Shown here in pieces: positions 6,969-15,693 of a DNA stretch of 64,000 bases. The DNA is from Parabacteroides sp900760525 (GTDB taxonomy: Bacteria > Bacteroidota > Bacteroidia > Bacteroidales > Tannerellaceae). The stretch covers positions 4,526,001 to 4,590,000 of the forward strand of contig NZ_CP187555.1 of assembly GCF_049860805.1 (NCBI RefSeq). The letters are read 5' to 3'. How positions within the stretch are numbered: position 1 is the stretch's first letter; every line of letters begins with the position of its first letter. The notes below the pieces were generated by a model. The model did no database searches, was not told where the DNA came from, and saw only the letters and a list, made by a program, of their open reading frames with translations. Both the position numbers and the translations under genes were made by a program.

Positions 6969-8405
6969 TCCCATGATTTTGGGATTTATGGGCTTATTGT
7001 CGATTCTAATCACTCCTACACGGTCGCTCTTCATATTTGGTATATAACTACCGGCATTGTCTTTCCCCGTTTGCGGATCAAAGAACCTTACTTTTCCTTC
7101 TATCCTTTCAGCGCAGAACACATGTGCTGATCCACCTTTCCATGCACAATATATTTCATAGATTCCGTCCTCCTTGAACTTTTCCGCGAAATATTCCTTT
7201 AGCCGGTTTGCATTCATTATCCGGTAGCCTTTTTTGACTTTCCATTTGAAAGTATAGTCGTAATCCGGTTTAGTTCCGTCCGGATTCAAAAATCGTTCCT
7301 CCCATGTGATACCTTGTTTGGCCATCTCATTAAATGCGCTTTGTTCGATATTCGGTTTTGCCTCGATATCAAATCCCCATCGTCTGAGCATGTGTGTTAC
7401 AGTACAGGTCTGGCAATTTACCCGATATCCTACAGCTTCATTGAACCGGGGATTCTCTTTGCCTTTGTTTGCCTCTTCGTACGTCATCGGTTTGCCTTTG
7501 GTAATACCGAGAGCCTTTTCAAGTTGCAGGTTATTTTGGGCGATAGCCATCTTTTCCTCAAAGGTTAAGCGATCAGGCATTTCTGCAATCATTTCATTGA
7601 TACGTTTCATCAAGGTATCTACGGCATCCTTTGCCCCCGGATGTGCTTCGGTGACATAAGGGTGCTTTTCCGAAAACAGTTTTCCGTCTTTTCCGGGATT
7701 ATTCTCCAGTCCATTGTGGGCCTTATCCTGATCCGAAGTTTTGTATGATACGTCCGTTACCGGTTTATCTGTCGAGCGTAGTCCGCATTTACAGTTCCAC
7801 CGGTCGCCGGGCCGGTGTTCATTCCAGAACGGATCGTCGATCGGGCGAATGGTTCCCCAGAAGACACGGTGGTCCTCTCCGGGATGAACGGAAGTGGAAG
7901 GTATCCATTCGAGATTCGGCAGCACGTCCTTCTCGCGCTCGAATTGTCTCCAGTCGGCAGCCCGGTGCGCCCTGATGACTGCCGTGTCATATTCGGTGCG
8001 CAGCCAGTCGAGCATTTGGTGGTCCGCAATGGGCATGACTTCTTCCACCCACTTTTCAAATGGCTTCAAATTGCCGTTTTTGTCGAGTAAAAGCCGCGCC
8101 ATGTCATTTTGCGCCCGGTGTACCTTGAACGCGGCAAAAACGGCGTTGTTATGCTTTATCTCCCGGATAAAGTCCTGATCAGGATCATCCGCCGGACGCG
8201 CCCCGAACCCTTTGTCTGTCGCCATGTTCAATGTTTTCCATACGGCATCGAACATGTTCTCCTCGATGTCGGTCATCGGGTGGAACTTTTTACTGTAAAT
8301 GTTTTTCAGGGCATCCCGGATCAAATCCCCCGAAAAGGTAAAGGAAGAGGCCACCTCCTTTTCCGGAGCGGAGGCCGCATTCCGGTAGAGCGTATTTATC
8401 ACCAT
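6951..8405 (-). CDS. MuF head protein with a C-terminal papain-like (Tox-PL) toxin domain
   Basis: The N-terminal 225 residues are a MuF/SPP1 gp7 minor head domain: a helical part, then HPGEDHRVFWGT (174-185), DDPFWNEHRPG and CxC at 205/207. After a linker, residues about 315-484 match the Tox-PL papain-fold toxin pattern: VNCQTC (Cys331, Cys334), SAHVF (His428) and FDPQTG (Asp443) in the order Cys-His-Asp of a papain-like site. MuF proteins are injected or packaged with the head, and Tox-PL domains act as deamidases or proteases in polymorphic toxins. Typical MuF proteins lack this extension. A small convergent gene overlaps its 3' end. Start overlaps the portal gene by 7 bases. Confidence 0.85.
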   Translation of the reverse strand: MVINTLYRNAASAPEKEVASSFTFSGDLIRDALKNIYSKKFHPMTDIEENMFDAVWKTLNMATDKGFGARPADDPDQDFIREIKHNNAVFAAFKVHRAQNDMARLLLDKNGNLKPFEKWVEEVMPIADHQMLDWLRTEYDTAVIRAHRAADWRQFEREKDVLPNLEWIPSTSVHPGEDHRVFWGTIRPIDDPFWNEHRPGDRWNCKCGLRSTDKPVTDVSYKTSDQDKAHNGLENNPGKDGKLFSEKHPYVTEAHPGAKDAVDTLMKRINEMIAEMPDRLTFEEKMAIAQNNLQLEKALGITKGKPMTYEEANKGKENPRFNEAVGYRVNCQTCTVTHMLRRWGFDIEAKPNIEQSAFNEMAKQGITWEERFLNPDGTKPDYDYTFKWKVKKGYRIMNANRLKEYFAEKFKEDGIYEIYCAWKGGSAHVFCAERIEGKVRFFDPQTGKDNAGSYIPNMKSDRVGVIRIDNKPINPKIMGLFVTK

Positions 8406-9820
8406 TCTAAAACCGCCCCGTCCTTCTGCGGGGCGCGTCCGAAAAAATCCCGGCGCCAGCTTTTAAGTGTTCTTTGCAGCCATCCGCGTAGCGAAACCTT
8501 GCCGCCTTTTTTCCCGGATTCTTCTTTTGGAGGTTCTCCGGCCTCTTTTGTCTCTTTCGCTTTTTCAGCATCGTTCTTCTCCGGTGTTTCAGCCTCTTTT
8601 GCCTTTGCTACCGCCGTGGCTACCTGTTTCATTTCTTCCTGCCGTTTTTTCAGTTCCTCATAGTTCTCCGGCTTTTCAATCCCGAACTCCTCGTACAGAT
8701 AATCGTCGCTAACGGGGAGGCCAAACGTATTTTTAAGCTGTGCGATGATTTCCACTTTTGTCTTCGGTTCGATCACCTTTTGCTCGGGGAAACAGAACTC
8801 CCCGGCGAATGTATCGATCCCCATACGAAGGAATATGTCGGTCATATTATAGTTCAGCACTTCGAGAACATCGTGCCGGTCAGCCTGAGCCACCTTGTCT
8901 TCGATCTTTTCGTGTACGGTACCGAGCGCCTGTGTACCCTTGTCGGAGGCCTCGGTAGTAAGCGTATTACCGAGGAATAGTTTCGATATCTCGTTGTTGC
9001 ACCTTTCACACAGCCTGTCATACAGGTCCGAGCTTCCGGTTTTGTTAGACGCTTCCCTTAGTTCCATCGATGTGTCGGAAGAATGTACAAAAACTGCCAT
9101 GCTACCGGTTGAAGCTGCGTCTTCGAGTGCCCTCTGTCGCGCTTCTTCGTCATCCGTGGGATAGGTATATTCACGAATAGGCGCTCCGAAAACTTCGGCG
9201 AACTGCGCCCAGTCGGCCACGTCGCTCCGCTTGTATATTACCCAGATGGCGGCTTTTGCCAGCAGTCCGAGGTCATCGGGACTGCCAACGAAAAGCAAAT
9301 CCGGGTATTCGTCCCAGGATGTACCGGTAGTATCGGTCTGGTGGCGCAGGATCAGCCGGCGTACCGGATCGGCATGCTTGCGTGGTATAAGGTCATAGTC
9401 GATCCATTCTCCCCGACGGTAGAACTGCATGAGTGAGAATCCCCAGACCTTGGCGTCGATGATGTCGGAGACAAGCCGGCGGAACCAGGGTGAGCGTATT
9501 TGTTCGTTCACCCTCTCGTCGGGCTTCCCGTCTCGCCGGAACTCGATCACGGAAGAGAGGACGGCATTCTTCCGCTTTTCGATGACACTCGTAAGATGCG
9601 GGTCCATCAATATGTCACTGTAAAGGTCATAAAGACGGAACCTTCTGGAATAATCCACGTTCTCAGCCCATCGTATGGCCTGCATATAATCGGCGATATC
9701 GATACCGAAACGTTTAGGCTGGGTAAGAACGATCGTCGCCGGTCCTTTCTGTCCGGGTCGTGGCAGGTTCCCGCTGACGGAGATCTTGCCTTTCCTTGTC
9801 TTGTAGGCTTTCTTTTTCAT
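8399..9820 (-). CDS. Phage portal protein, DUF935 (Mu gp29) family
   Basis: 473 residues. Recognised by the N-terminal helical DYSRRFRLYDLYSDILMDPHL, the central WVIYKRSDVADWAQFAEVFG and the PIREYTYP segment, all typical of DUF935. The portal forms the dodecameric channel at the head vertex. The C-terminal 80 residues are a charged, low-complexity tail (AKAKEAETPEKNDAEK) and a basic end. It lies between the gp36-like and MuF genes, the same order as in Mu apart from DUF1320 position. Confidence 0.85.
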   Translation of the reverse strand: MKKKAYKTRKGKISVSGNLPRPGQKGPATIVLTQPKRFGIDIADYMQAIRWAENVDYSRRFRLYDLYSDILMDPHLTSVIEKRKNAVLSSVIEFRRDGKPDERVNEQIRSPWFRRLVSDIIDAKVWGFSLMQFYRRGEWIDYDLIPRKHADPVRRLILRHQTDTTGTSWDEYPDLLFVGSPDDLGLLAKAAIWVIYKRSDVADWAQFAEVFGAPIREYTYPTDDEEARQRALEDAASTGSMAVFVHSSDTSMELREASNKTGSSDLYDRLCERCNNEISKLFLGNTLTTEASDKGTQALGTVHEKIEDKVAQADRHDVLEVLNYNMTDIFLRMGIDTFAGEFCFPEQKVIEPKTKVEIIAQLKNTFGLPVSDDYLYEEFGIEKPENYEELKKRQEEMKQVATAVAKAKEAETPEKNDAEKAKETKEAGEPPKEESGKKGGKVSLRGWLQRTLKSWRRDFFGRAPQKDGAVLEW

Positions 9821-9821
9821 C

Positions 9822-10247
9822 TTACAAATGATTTACACGTTTTGGATTGCTTTTAAAAAGGAAATTAGCGTTCCTCCGTCTTGTTTCTTCCGGGAGCAAC
9901 GGAGCCCCGTCGATGGATATTTCCTCGGCGGCCACGGCCTTCATCCATTCCCTGGCCGCGTCATAACGGTCCTTTCGGATGCCCTTAATAGCATTTGGGT
10001 TATGTATGGAGGAAATATGGTAGATAGCGACATCGAGCGCCATCATAAGGATCAGCTGGTGCCGTTTTTCGCCCTTGGCGGCGAATATGCGGTCGCAGTC
10101 GTACCGGCGGGAAAGGTAGCTTCTTATTTGTGCAACAGCCCTGTCCTCGCATATCTCGATGACGGTTTCGTCCTGCCTTACGAGCGAGTCGAGAATTTCC
10201 CGATGTATGCTCGCGTCATAATCTTCAAGCGTAATAAATTGGCTCAT
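9822..10247 (-). CDS. DUF1320 protein (Mu gp36-like)
   Basis: 141 residues with the DUF1320 pattern: ITLEDYDASIHREIL at the start, RSYLSRRYDCDRIF, then a helix with LILMMALDVAIYHI and YDAAREWMKAVAAEEI. The family is linked to head completion or head-tail connection in Mu-like phages. It is one base from the portal gene. Confidence 0.75.
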   Translation of the reverse strand: MSQFITLEDYDASIHREILDSLVRQDETVIEICEDRAVAQIRSYLSRRYDCDRIFAAKGEKRHQLILMMALDVAIYHISSIHNPNAIKGIRKDRYDAAREWMKAVAAEEISIDGAPLLPEETRRRNANFLFKSNPKRVNHL

Positions 10248-10267
10248 AAGAAAAGTATTTATAAAGT

Positions 10268-11836
10268 TTATATCCTGTATTTGTTTGTATGCCGCACGGA
10301 TTTCCGTGAGACGATGGCGGGTTTCTCCGTTGCCCGCATCTTACGGTCGATAATACGGTTCCCTCCCTCGACCGAGTCGGGACCGTCGGCGGGATATGTA
10401 AGAGACAGGTTGAAGAGTTTGAACTGTTCGACCATTCGTTTCATGTGGGGATTATCCTTTTCCGCCTCGTTGAAAACGAGGTCCCCTTCCCGGTTGAGCG
10501 GTTCGAGGTTGGCTTCGATACGGGTGGCCTTGTCCGTTTTCTTTTCTTCATCCCCTTTGATGTAGAGCTCCACGCCCTGCTCGCGGCGCACCTTCCTGAC
10601 CAACGGCTGGAACACCTGCTGGAAGAAGGGGTCTTGCAGCTTGTTGTTCTCCATGTAGCAGTACACGGGGCAGCGTCCGCCTACAAAATCCAGCAGTTGT
10701 ACATACCACTGGATGAACTCCGCGTTCAATCCCCGGTCGAGAAATGTTTTAATGACGTATAATCGCCCGTTTATCTTGCCCAACAGACAGATCGTCTTTG
10801 TGGAGCTCTTTTTGCTTTTGTTCTCGCCCGGTGCGGGGTCGCCGTAGATGACGAGGAACTTGAATTTGGAGAGGGCGGGCACTTTCCCGTAGGCGATCTC
10901 CCGGAATATCTCCCCGTCGGCCACCGGGTTGTTGAAAAACTCTTTCTGCGCGGCGGACGCGCTGACCAAGGAGAGGAACAGGTCGATGTCTTCTTCCGAG
11001 TTCTTCTCTGGCCATGAGGACACGCCGTTCCTGTCACGGATGTTGATGACATCCACATGCCCGATACCCTTCGCCTTCAGTTCCTCCGCCTTTTCGATGG
11101 CACGTGTGATGCAGCAGTCCGCCGCGATGATGTTCCCGTTAAACAGTACCCTGTAATGGCCGGAGACAGACATGGTCGGTATCAGAGCTTCTTCCAGCCA
11201 CTTCCATTTGGTCTTGATGCGTTCCGGGTTGCGGCATTCTTCGTCGGTGTCTATATCATCGATCAGGATACAGTCCGGACGGAAGTTCTTGTTACGCGTA
11301 CCACGCGGCGACTGCCCGGCCCCGATGGCGCGAAAAGAACACCCCGACTGGCAGGTAAATTCTCCTGTTTCCCATGTGCCCAGCCTTTTCTGTGTGCCGT
11401 AGTCCTGTATGATACGTTGGTTTTCCTCCATGTTGGCCATGAAGGGCAGGAGTAGACGCTGGGCGTTGTCCTGCGAGTTGGAGATGAGCAACACATTGCG
11501 CACCCGGCGGGTCAGTGCCAGCTTGATGATTTCCATCATGGCCCGTGCCGACTTGGCCAGCTCGCGAGACCATGCCCTTACCTCGTACCACCGGTCATGT
11601 GCCATCATGCGCCGTGTCGCCTTTTTGTGGAAGGCGGCGGGTTCGCAGGTGTAATACTGTGCAAAGTAGTAGCGAAACCAGGCCTCGTCATCCGCCTCCA
11701 GCCGTTTTTTGCGGGCCTCAATCTCGGCAGTGGAATCTGCCGGGTTGATGTCGGAATTTTCCCGGATGGATGCCACCAGGTCATTCCAGCCGTCGAGAGC
11801 GACCCTGTCACGCGAGTTGAGTCTTTTCTTTGCCAT
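10268..11836 (-). CDS. Terminase large subunit (Mu gp28-like)
   Basis: 522 residues. The ATPase half shows an atypical Walker A RELAKSAR, a Walker B strand CILIDDID followed by the TDEECRNPERI segment, and an FNGN coupling motif. The nuclease half has VIYGDPAPGENK and an acidic cluster further on (YCYMENNKLQDP). It cuts and packages DNA into the prohead through the portal. The gene follows the small subunit by 6 bases. Length and motif order are normal. Confidence 0.85.
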   Translation of the reverse strand: MAKKRLNSRDRVALDGWNDLVASIRENSDINPADSTAEIEARKKRLEADDEAWFRYYFAQYYTCEPAAFHKKATRRMMAHDRWYEVRAWSRELAKSARAMMEIIKLALTRRVRNVLLISNSQDNAQRLLLPFMANMEENQRIIQDYGTQKRLGTWETGEFTCQSGCSFRAIGAGQSPRGTRNKNFRPDCILIDDIDTDEECRNPERIKTKWKWLEEALIPTMSVSGHYRVLFNGNIIAADCCITRAIEKAEELKAKGIGHVDVINIRDRNGVSSWPEKNSEEDIDLFLSLVSASAAQKEFFNNPVADGEIFREIAYGKVPALSKFKFLVIYGDPAPGENKSKKSSTKTICLLGKINGRLYVIKTFLDRGLNAEFIQWYVQLLDFVGGRCPVYCYMENNKLQDPFFQQVFQPLVRKVRREQGVELYIKGDEEKKTDKATRIEANLEPLNREGDLVFNEAEKDNPHMKRMVEQFKLFNLSLTYPADGPDSVEGGNRIIDRKMRATEKPAIVSRKSVRHTNKYRI

Positions 11837-11842
11837 AACCTC

Positions 11843-12289
11843 TCAAGATAGCTTTGATTTAACGAAAGCATCGAGCAGAGGGGCGATCTCCTTCGCCCTG
11901 GCAGGATCGAAAACGCGCAGCCATTTAAGAAGCCCGGAGAATACGGAGATAACATCCGCCAGTCCGATCTCGGTTTCCATGTTCCGGATGGAAGCCGACA
12001 GTTTTGCGATAATATCTGCTTCCTGCGAGGTTGGGAAACGCTCTCCCTGGGCTTTTTGTGCGATGGCATCGTTCAGGGCAGCCATCTGCCGATACAAGCT
12101 TTTAAGTTGTTCTTCGCGTGTCATGGTAATGGAAGCCTTCAGCTGCTCCCAGTTTTCCTTGTTAATCCAACCGTTTACGGTGGGTCGCGATACTCCGACA
12201 CGTTCGGCGATTTCCGCCTGGGTGAGATTCTCTTTGGTGTAGAGCATCTTGGCCCAGTCTTTTTTCTGTTTGTTGGTCAGTTCCGTCAT
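11843..12289 (-). CDS. Terminase small subunit (HTH type, Mu gp27-like)
   Basis: The start at 12289 gives MTELTNKQKKDWAKMLY, the natural N-terminus; a longer frame upstream has no protein-like character. Residues 18-45 hold a clear helix-turn-helix (LTQAEIAERVGVSRPTVNGWI), followed by a coiled coil (MTREEQLKSLYRQMAAL) and a C-terminal helical part. Small terminases bind phage DNA and recruit the large subunit. It is the first gene of the minus-strand head operon, facing the protease gene across 204 bases. Confidence 0.8.
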   Translation of the reverse strand: MTELTNKQKKDWAKMLYTKENLTQAEIAERVGVSRPTVNGWINKENWEQLKASITMTREEQLKSLYRQMAALNDAIAQKAQGERFPTSQEADIIAKLSASIRNMETEIGLADVISVFSGLLKWLRVFDPARAKEIAPLLDAFVKSKLS

Positions 12290-12367
12290 ATTTTGTGCCT
12301 CTGTTTTAGCGGCAAAAATGGCATATAAAAGAGGGTGAAAAAAATTGTGTCCGCATGATACCGTTTT

Positions 12368-12388
12368 ATGGCGGCATGATGCGGCCAT
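12368..12388. promoter_or_regulatory. 21-bp palindrome between divergent head operons
   Basis: The sequence ATGGC-x-GCAT-x-ATGC-x-GCCAT is symmetric at 18 of 21 positions (the three x positions are G). It lies midway between the starts of the terminase small subunit (12289, minus) and the capsid protease (12494, plus), so it could be an operator controlling both late operons. A second partial copy of its core (CCGCATGAT) is found at about 12351. No known regulator is assigned. Confidence 0.5.
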
Positions 12389-12493
12389 AAAGTTGTATGA
12401 TAAAATCCCGATTTTGCAAAGCGGCGGAAATCAACCTATTTCGCAACCAAAACCGGTCCCGGGAGCCTTTCCCGGAACCTCAAAAAAACGGAC

Positions 12494-13528
12494 ATGAGCA
12501 AATTTTTCAACATGATAAAAAAGGACGGCGTTTGCAGCATCCTGCTTTACGGCGATATCGGCGAAAGGGATGCCGTACGCAGTGGCGATATCACCCGTGA
12601 GCTGATGGAAGCAGAGCAGGCCGGCGGGAAGATCGACGTCCGTATCAACAGTGACGGCGGCGACGTTTATACCGGCATCGCGATCTTTAACGCCCTTCGC
12701 AGCAGCAAGGCCGACATTACGATCTGGGTGGACGGCATCGCGGCCAGCATGGCCTCGGTGATCGCCCTTTGCGGGCGCAAGGTATTGATGAGCCGTTACG
12801 CCCGGCTGATGTTGCATAGCGTGATGGGCGGTTGCTATGGCAATAAGGACGAGATGCGCCGCTGCATTGAAGAGATCGAATCGCTGGAAGGGACACTGGC
12901 CGAGATGTATGCCGAAAAGACTGGAAGGACGGCGGAAGAGATCCGTGCGGCCTATTTCGACGGCGAGGACCATTGGCTCCGTGCCGAGGAAGCGCTTGCC
13001 CTTGGATTTATCGACGGCATTTATGATGCGGACCCCGTTCCGGAAGAGAGTACCCCGGAAGAGGCCTACAAAATATTTACTAACCGGCTCACGAAGCCAC
13101 AAAACAAGACGAACATGAATTTAGACGAACTGAGGAAACGTCCCCGCTTCAAGAATTGCGTAACGGACGAGGACCTGATGCGCGAGATCGCCAGCCTGGA
13201 AACGGACGCGGCGAAGGTACCCGGGCTCGAAAAGGAACTCCAGGAGACGCAGGGAGAACTAAAGACCTTCCGTGACAAGGCGGCAGCCGACGACGAGGCG
13301 GCGAAAGAAAAGCTGCTGGATGATGCCGAGGGTGACGGCCGTATCGATGCCGAGAGCCGCCCGATCTACAAGAACCTCCTGGACAAGGACCGTGAAAACG
13401 GCGAAAAGGCGCTCCAGCGCCTCAGACCCAAACGCCGGGTAATGACCGATATCCGCCGTGATCCGGACACGGAAAGTCCGTGGAACCGGCGCATGCGTGA
13501 GATCAAAGAAGGTTTGAACCGTAAATAA
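12494..13528 (+). CDS. ClpP-type capsid maturation protease fused to a scaffold
   Basis: The N-terminal 190 residues are a ClpP/S49-like protease: IDVRINSDGGDV, then the nucleophile in GIAASMAS (Ser85), His108 in LMLHSVMGG, and ALGFIDGI. Residues after about 205 are a charged, helical scaffold domain ending in a basic tail (NRRMREIKEGLNRK). An ATG at 13115 begins the scaffold part in frame and could give free scaffold, as Nu3 does within lambda C. The gene starts the plus-strand late operon, 12 bases before the capsid gene. Confidence 0.85.
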   Translation: MSKFFNMIKKDGVCSILLYGDIGERDAVRSGDITRELMEAEQAGGKIDVRINSDGGDVYTGIAIFNALRSSKADITIWVDGIAASMASVIALCGRKVLMSRYARLMLHSVMGGCYGNKDEMRRCIEEIESLEGTLAEMYAEKTGRTAEEIRAAYFDGEDHWLRAEEALALGFIDGIYDADPVPEESTPEEAYKIFTNRLTKPQNKTNMNLDELRKRPRFKNCVTDEDLMREIASLETDAAKVPGLEKELQETQGELKTFRDKAAADDEAAKEKLLDDAEGDGRIDAESRPIYKNLLDKDRENGEKALQRLRPKRRVMTDIRRDPDTESPWNRRMREIKEGLNRK

Positions 13529-13540
13529 CCCCTGAGATAT

Positions 13541-14776
13541 ATGGCAATAGTAGTAAAGAACACGAATTACAACGGCGAGGTACTGGAGAAGCTCCTGGTA
13601 CTTGCCTCCACAGGGAACGACCTGGTCGAAAAGGGCCTTATCATGGTCATCCCCGGCGTGGAAAAGAAAATCAGCCTGCCGCGTATCAAGACCGGCAAGA
13701 TGTTGCAGAAACGCAAAGAGAATCCCCTTTTGGAAGATTCGAAAGGTAATTTCAACTATTCGGAGAAATCGCTGGATCCGGAGGACTTCATGGCCTTTAC
13801 GGTCTTCAACCCGCGTACCTTCGAGTATGTTTGGCGCAAATGGCAGCCCAAAGGCAACCTGGTGTTCGCCGAACTTCCGCCTGAAGTGCAGAACGCACTC
13901 CTGGAAGAACTGATTAAGAGCGTGAAGTTCGAATTGGGCAGCCATTACATCAACGGCGAGTTCGGAGATGATGACGAACATTTGTTCAACGGTATCTTAA
14001 CGCAGGCCGCAAAGGATACTGATCTTATCGTGGCAAGTTCCGATGAGCCCTCCATGCTGGGGAAACTGAAAGCCGTCCGCAAGGCTATCCCAAAAGCCCT
14101 GCGCGAGAACCCGAATCTGCGTATTCTGATGAGCATCGACGACTTCGACCGCTACGATGACGAGCTAACCGATCGCGAATACAAGAATGCCTCAGAAACG
14201 GACATCAACAAGAAACGCTACAAGGGTATCACGATCGAGACGCTGAACTCCTGGCCCGACGGTCTTATCGTTGCGACAATCTGCTCGATGGGCGTGGACG
14301 GTAACCTGTTTGCGGCCGTGAACCTCCAGGACGACGAGGACGTGATCCAGATCGACAAGTGGTCGGCAGCGAGCGAACTGTATTTCTTCAAGCTCCTGAT
14401 GAAAGCCGATACGAACATTGCCTTCGGCGAGGAGTTCGTCGTGCTGGACAGCCGAAAAAATCCGGTATTTAAACCTGTTGAAAAGATCTTGACGGCAGAC
14501 GTTACCGAGTTGTCATTCAAAGCGGCCGGTGAAAGCAAGGATATCGTAATTACCGCGTCGGGTGATTACAGCGTGGTACAAATCACGGCAGGTTTTACGG
14601 CGGTCGGAACGGAGGATGGTCTGAAGGTAACGGCTGAAACCAATACTACCGGTGCAGAAAAGGCAGGCACGATTCTCGTAGCACTCGATGCGGACAAGAC
14701 AAAGACGCTGGAGATCGACCTTACGCAGGCGGCCAGTGACGGGGTAGACGAGGAAGAGGAAGGAGGCGGCGCATAA
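13541..14776 (+). CDS. Major capsid protein with a C-terminal BACON-like Ig domain
   Basis: Identified by position directly after the protease-scaffold and by its length (411 residues) and globular mixed fold; residues 1-315 are the likely capsid part. Residues about 322-398 follow the BACON pattern: LSFKAAGESKDIVITASGDY, KVTAETNTTGAEKAGTI and a final LEIDLTQA strand. BACON domains are Ig-like domains of Bacteroidota secreted proteins that bind mucin or glycans, so this would be a surface decoration on the head. An acidic-glycine tail (DEEEEGGGA) ends the protein. The stop overlaps the amidase start by one base. Confidence 0.7.
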   Translation: MAIVVKNTNYNGEVLEKLLVLASTGNDLVEKGLIMVIPGVEKKISLPRIKTGKMLQKRKENPLLEDSKGNFNYSEKSLDPEDFMAFTVFNPRTFEYVWRKWQPKGNLVFAELPPEVQNALLEELIKSVKFELGSHYINGEFGDDDEHLFNGILTQAAKDTDLIVASSDEPSMLGKLKAVRKAIPKALRENPNLRILMSIDDFDRYDDELTDREYKNASETDINKKRYKGITIETLNSWPDGLIVATICSMGVDGNLFAAVNLQDDEDVIQIDKWSAASELYFFKLLMKADTNIAFGEEFVVLDSRKNPVFKPVEKILTADVTELSFKAAGESKDIVITASGDYSVVQITAGFTAVGTEDGLKVTAETNTTGAEKAGTILVALDADKTKTLEIDLTQAASDGVDEEEEGGGA

Positions 14777-15240
14777 TGGCGGCCCTGAAGTATCTTGTCA
14801 TCCACTGCACAGCGACACCTGAGGGACGTGAAGTCTCTTCCGATGATATCCGCCACTGGCATACGGCTCCCATGAAGGAAGGCGGTCGCGGTTGGAAGCA
14901 GGTCGGTTATACGGACCTCTTCCATTTGAACGGCGGCGTGGAACGCATGGTGGAGAACAACGAGGACGCGCATGTGGATCCGTGGGAAGTGACAAACGGA
15001 GCCGCCGGTTACAACAGCGTAAGCCGCCACATTGTATATGTCGGTGGAGTGGACCGGGATGGCAAGACCCCGAAAGACACCCGTACCCCCTGGCAACGGA
15101 AATCCCTGGAGCGTTACGTGAAGGACTTCCACCGGCGTTTCCCTTCGGTCCGGATTGTCGGGCATAATCAGCTGGCGGCCAAAGCCTGCCCCAGCTTCGA
15201 TGTACAAAAATGGCTTAAAGAAATTGGTATTAACCAGTAA
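14776..15240 (+). CDS. N-acetylmuramoyl-L-alanine amidase (endolysin)
   Basis: 154 residues of the Amidase_2/T7 lysozyme family: KYLVIHCTATPEGR with a zinc His, HWHTAP, then GYTDLFHLNGG, and the C-terminal GHNQLAAKACPSFDV with the last His and Cys ligands. It cuts the bond between N-acetylmuramic acid and the peptide stem to free virions. No signal peptide, so release depends on the adjacent holin. ATG overlaps the capsid stop. Confidence 0.9.
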   Translation: MAALKYLVIHCTATPEGREVSSDDIRHWHTAPMKEGGRGWKQVGYTDLFHLNGGVERMVENNEDAHVDPWEVTNGAAGYNSVSRHIVYVGGVDRDGKTPKDTRTPWQRKSLERYVKDFHRRFPSVRIVGHNQLAAKACPSFDVQKWLKEIGINQ

Positions 15241-15255
15241 AACAACAAAAACAAC

Positions 15256-15669
15256 ATGAAACAGAAATTTATCCTGTCCCTTCTTGGGATGATGTTATCG
15301 TTTATGGTAAGCCTTCCGGTATTGGCGCTGACAGCACCGGAAGTCGCAGTGGAAACCACCGGGGATTACGATGCCGTATTCCTTTCCCTCTCCGCGATCG
15401 TGGCCGTGATCCCTCTTATAGTGGAAATCGTAAAAGGCTTTTTCCCCAGCATGGAAGGGATCGTGACACAGATCGTTTCCTGGGTGGTCGGCGTCGGCAT
15501 CTGCCTGTTCGGTTGGTGGCAACATTTGGGATTCCTGGATGGAATCGAGTGGTATATCGCACTCCTATACGGGCTCGGTAGTGGCCTTGCGGCGAACGGT
15601 ATCGCGGATACGGGACTTATCGAATGGGTTATCGGCCTTTTCCGCCGTAAGAGTAAAGCTAAAGTGTAA
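15256..15669 (+). CDS. Holin-like membrane protein
   Basis: 137 residues with an N-terminal hydrophobic signal-like segment (FILSLLGMMLSFMVSLPVLAL), a TM segment near 45-60 (LSAIVAVIPLIVEIV), two more hydrophobic stretches (IVSWVVGVGICLFGWW, and IALLYGLGSGLAANGI) and a basic tail RRKSKAKV. Position next to the amidase makes a holin likely. No sequence family was recognised. Confidence 0.6.
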   Translation: MKQKFILSLLGMMLSFMVSLPVLALTAPEVAVETTGDYDAVFLSLSAIVAVIPLIVEIVKGFFPSMEGIVTQIVSWVVGVGICLFGWWQHLGFLDGIEWYIALLYGLGSGLAANGIADTGLIEWVIGLFRRKSKAKV

Positions 15670-15693
15670 CAGACAGGTAAAACGGGCCAAACC

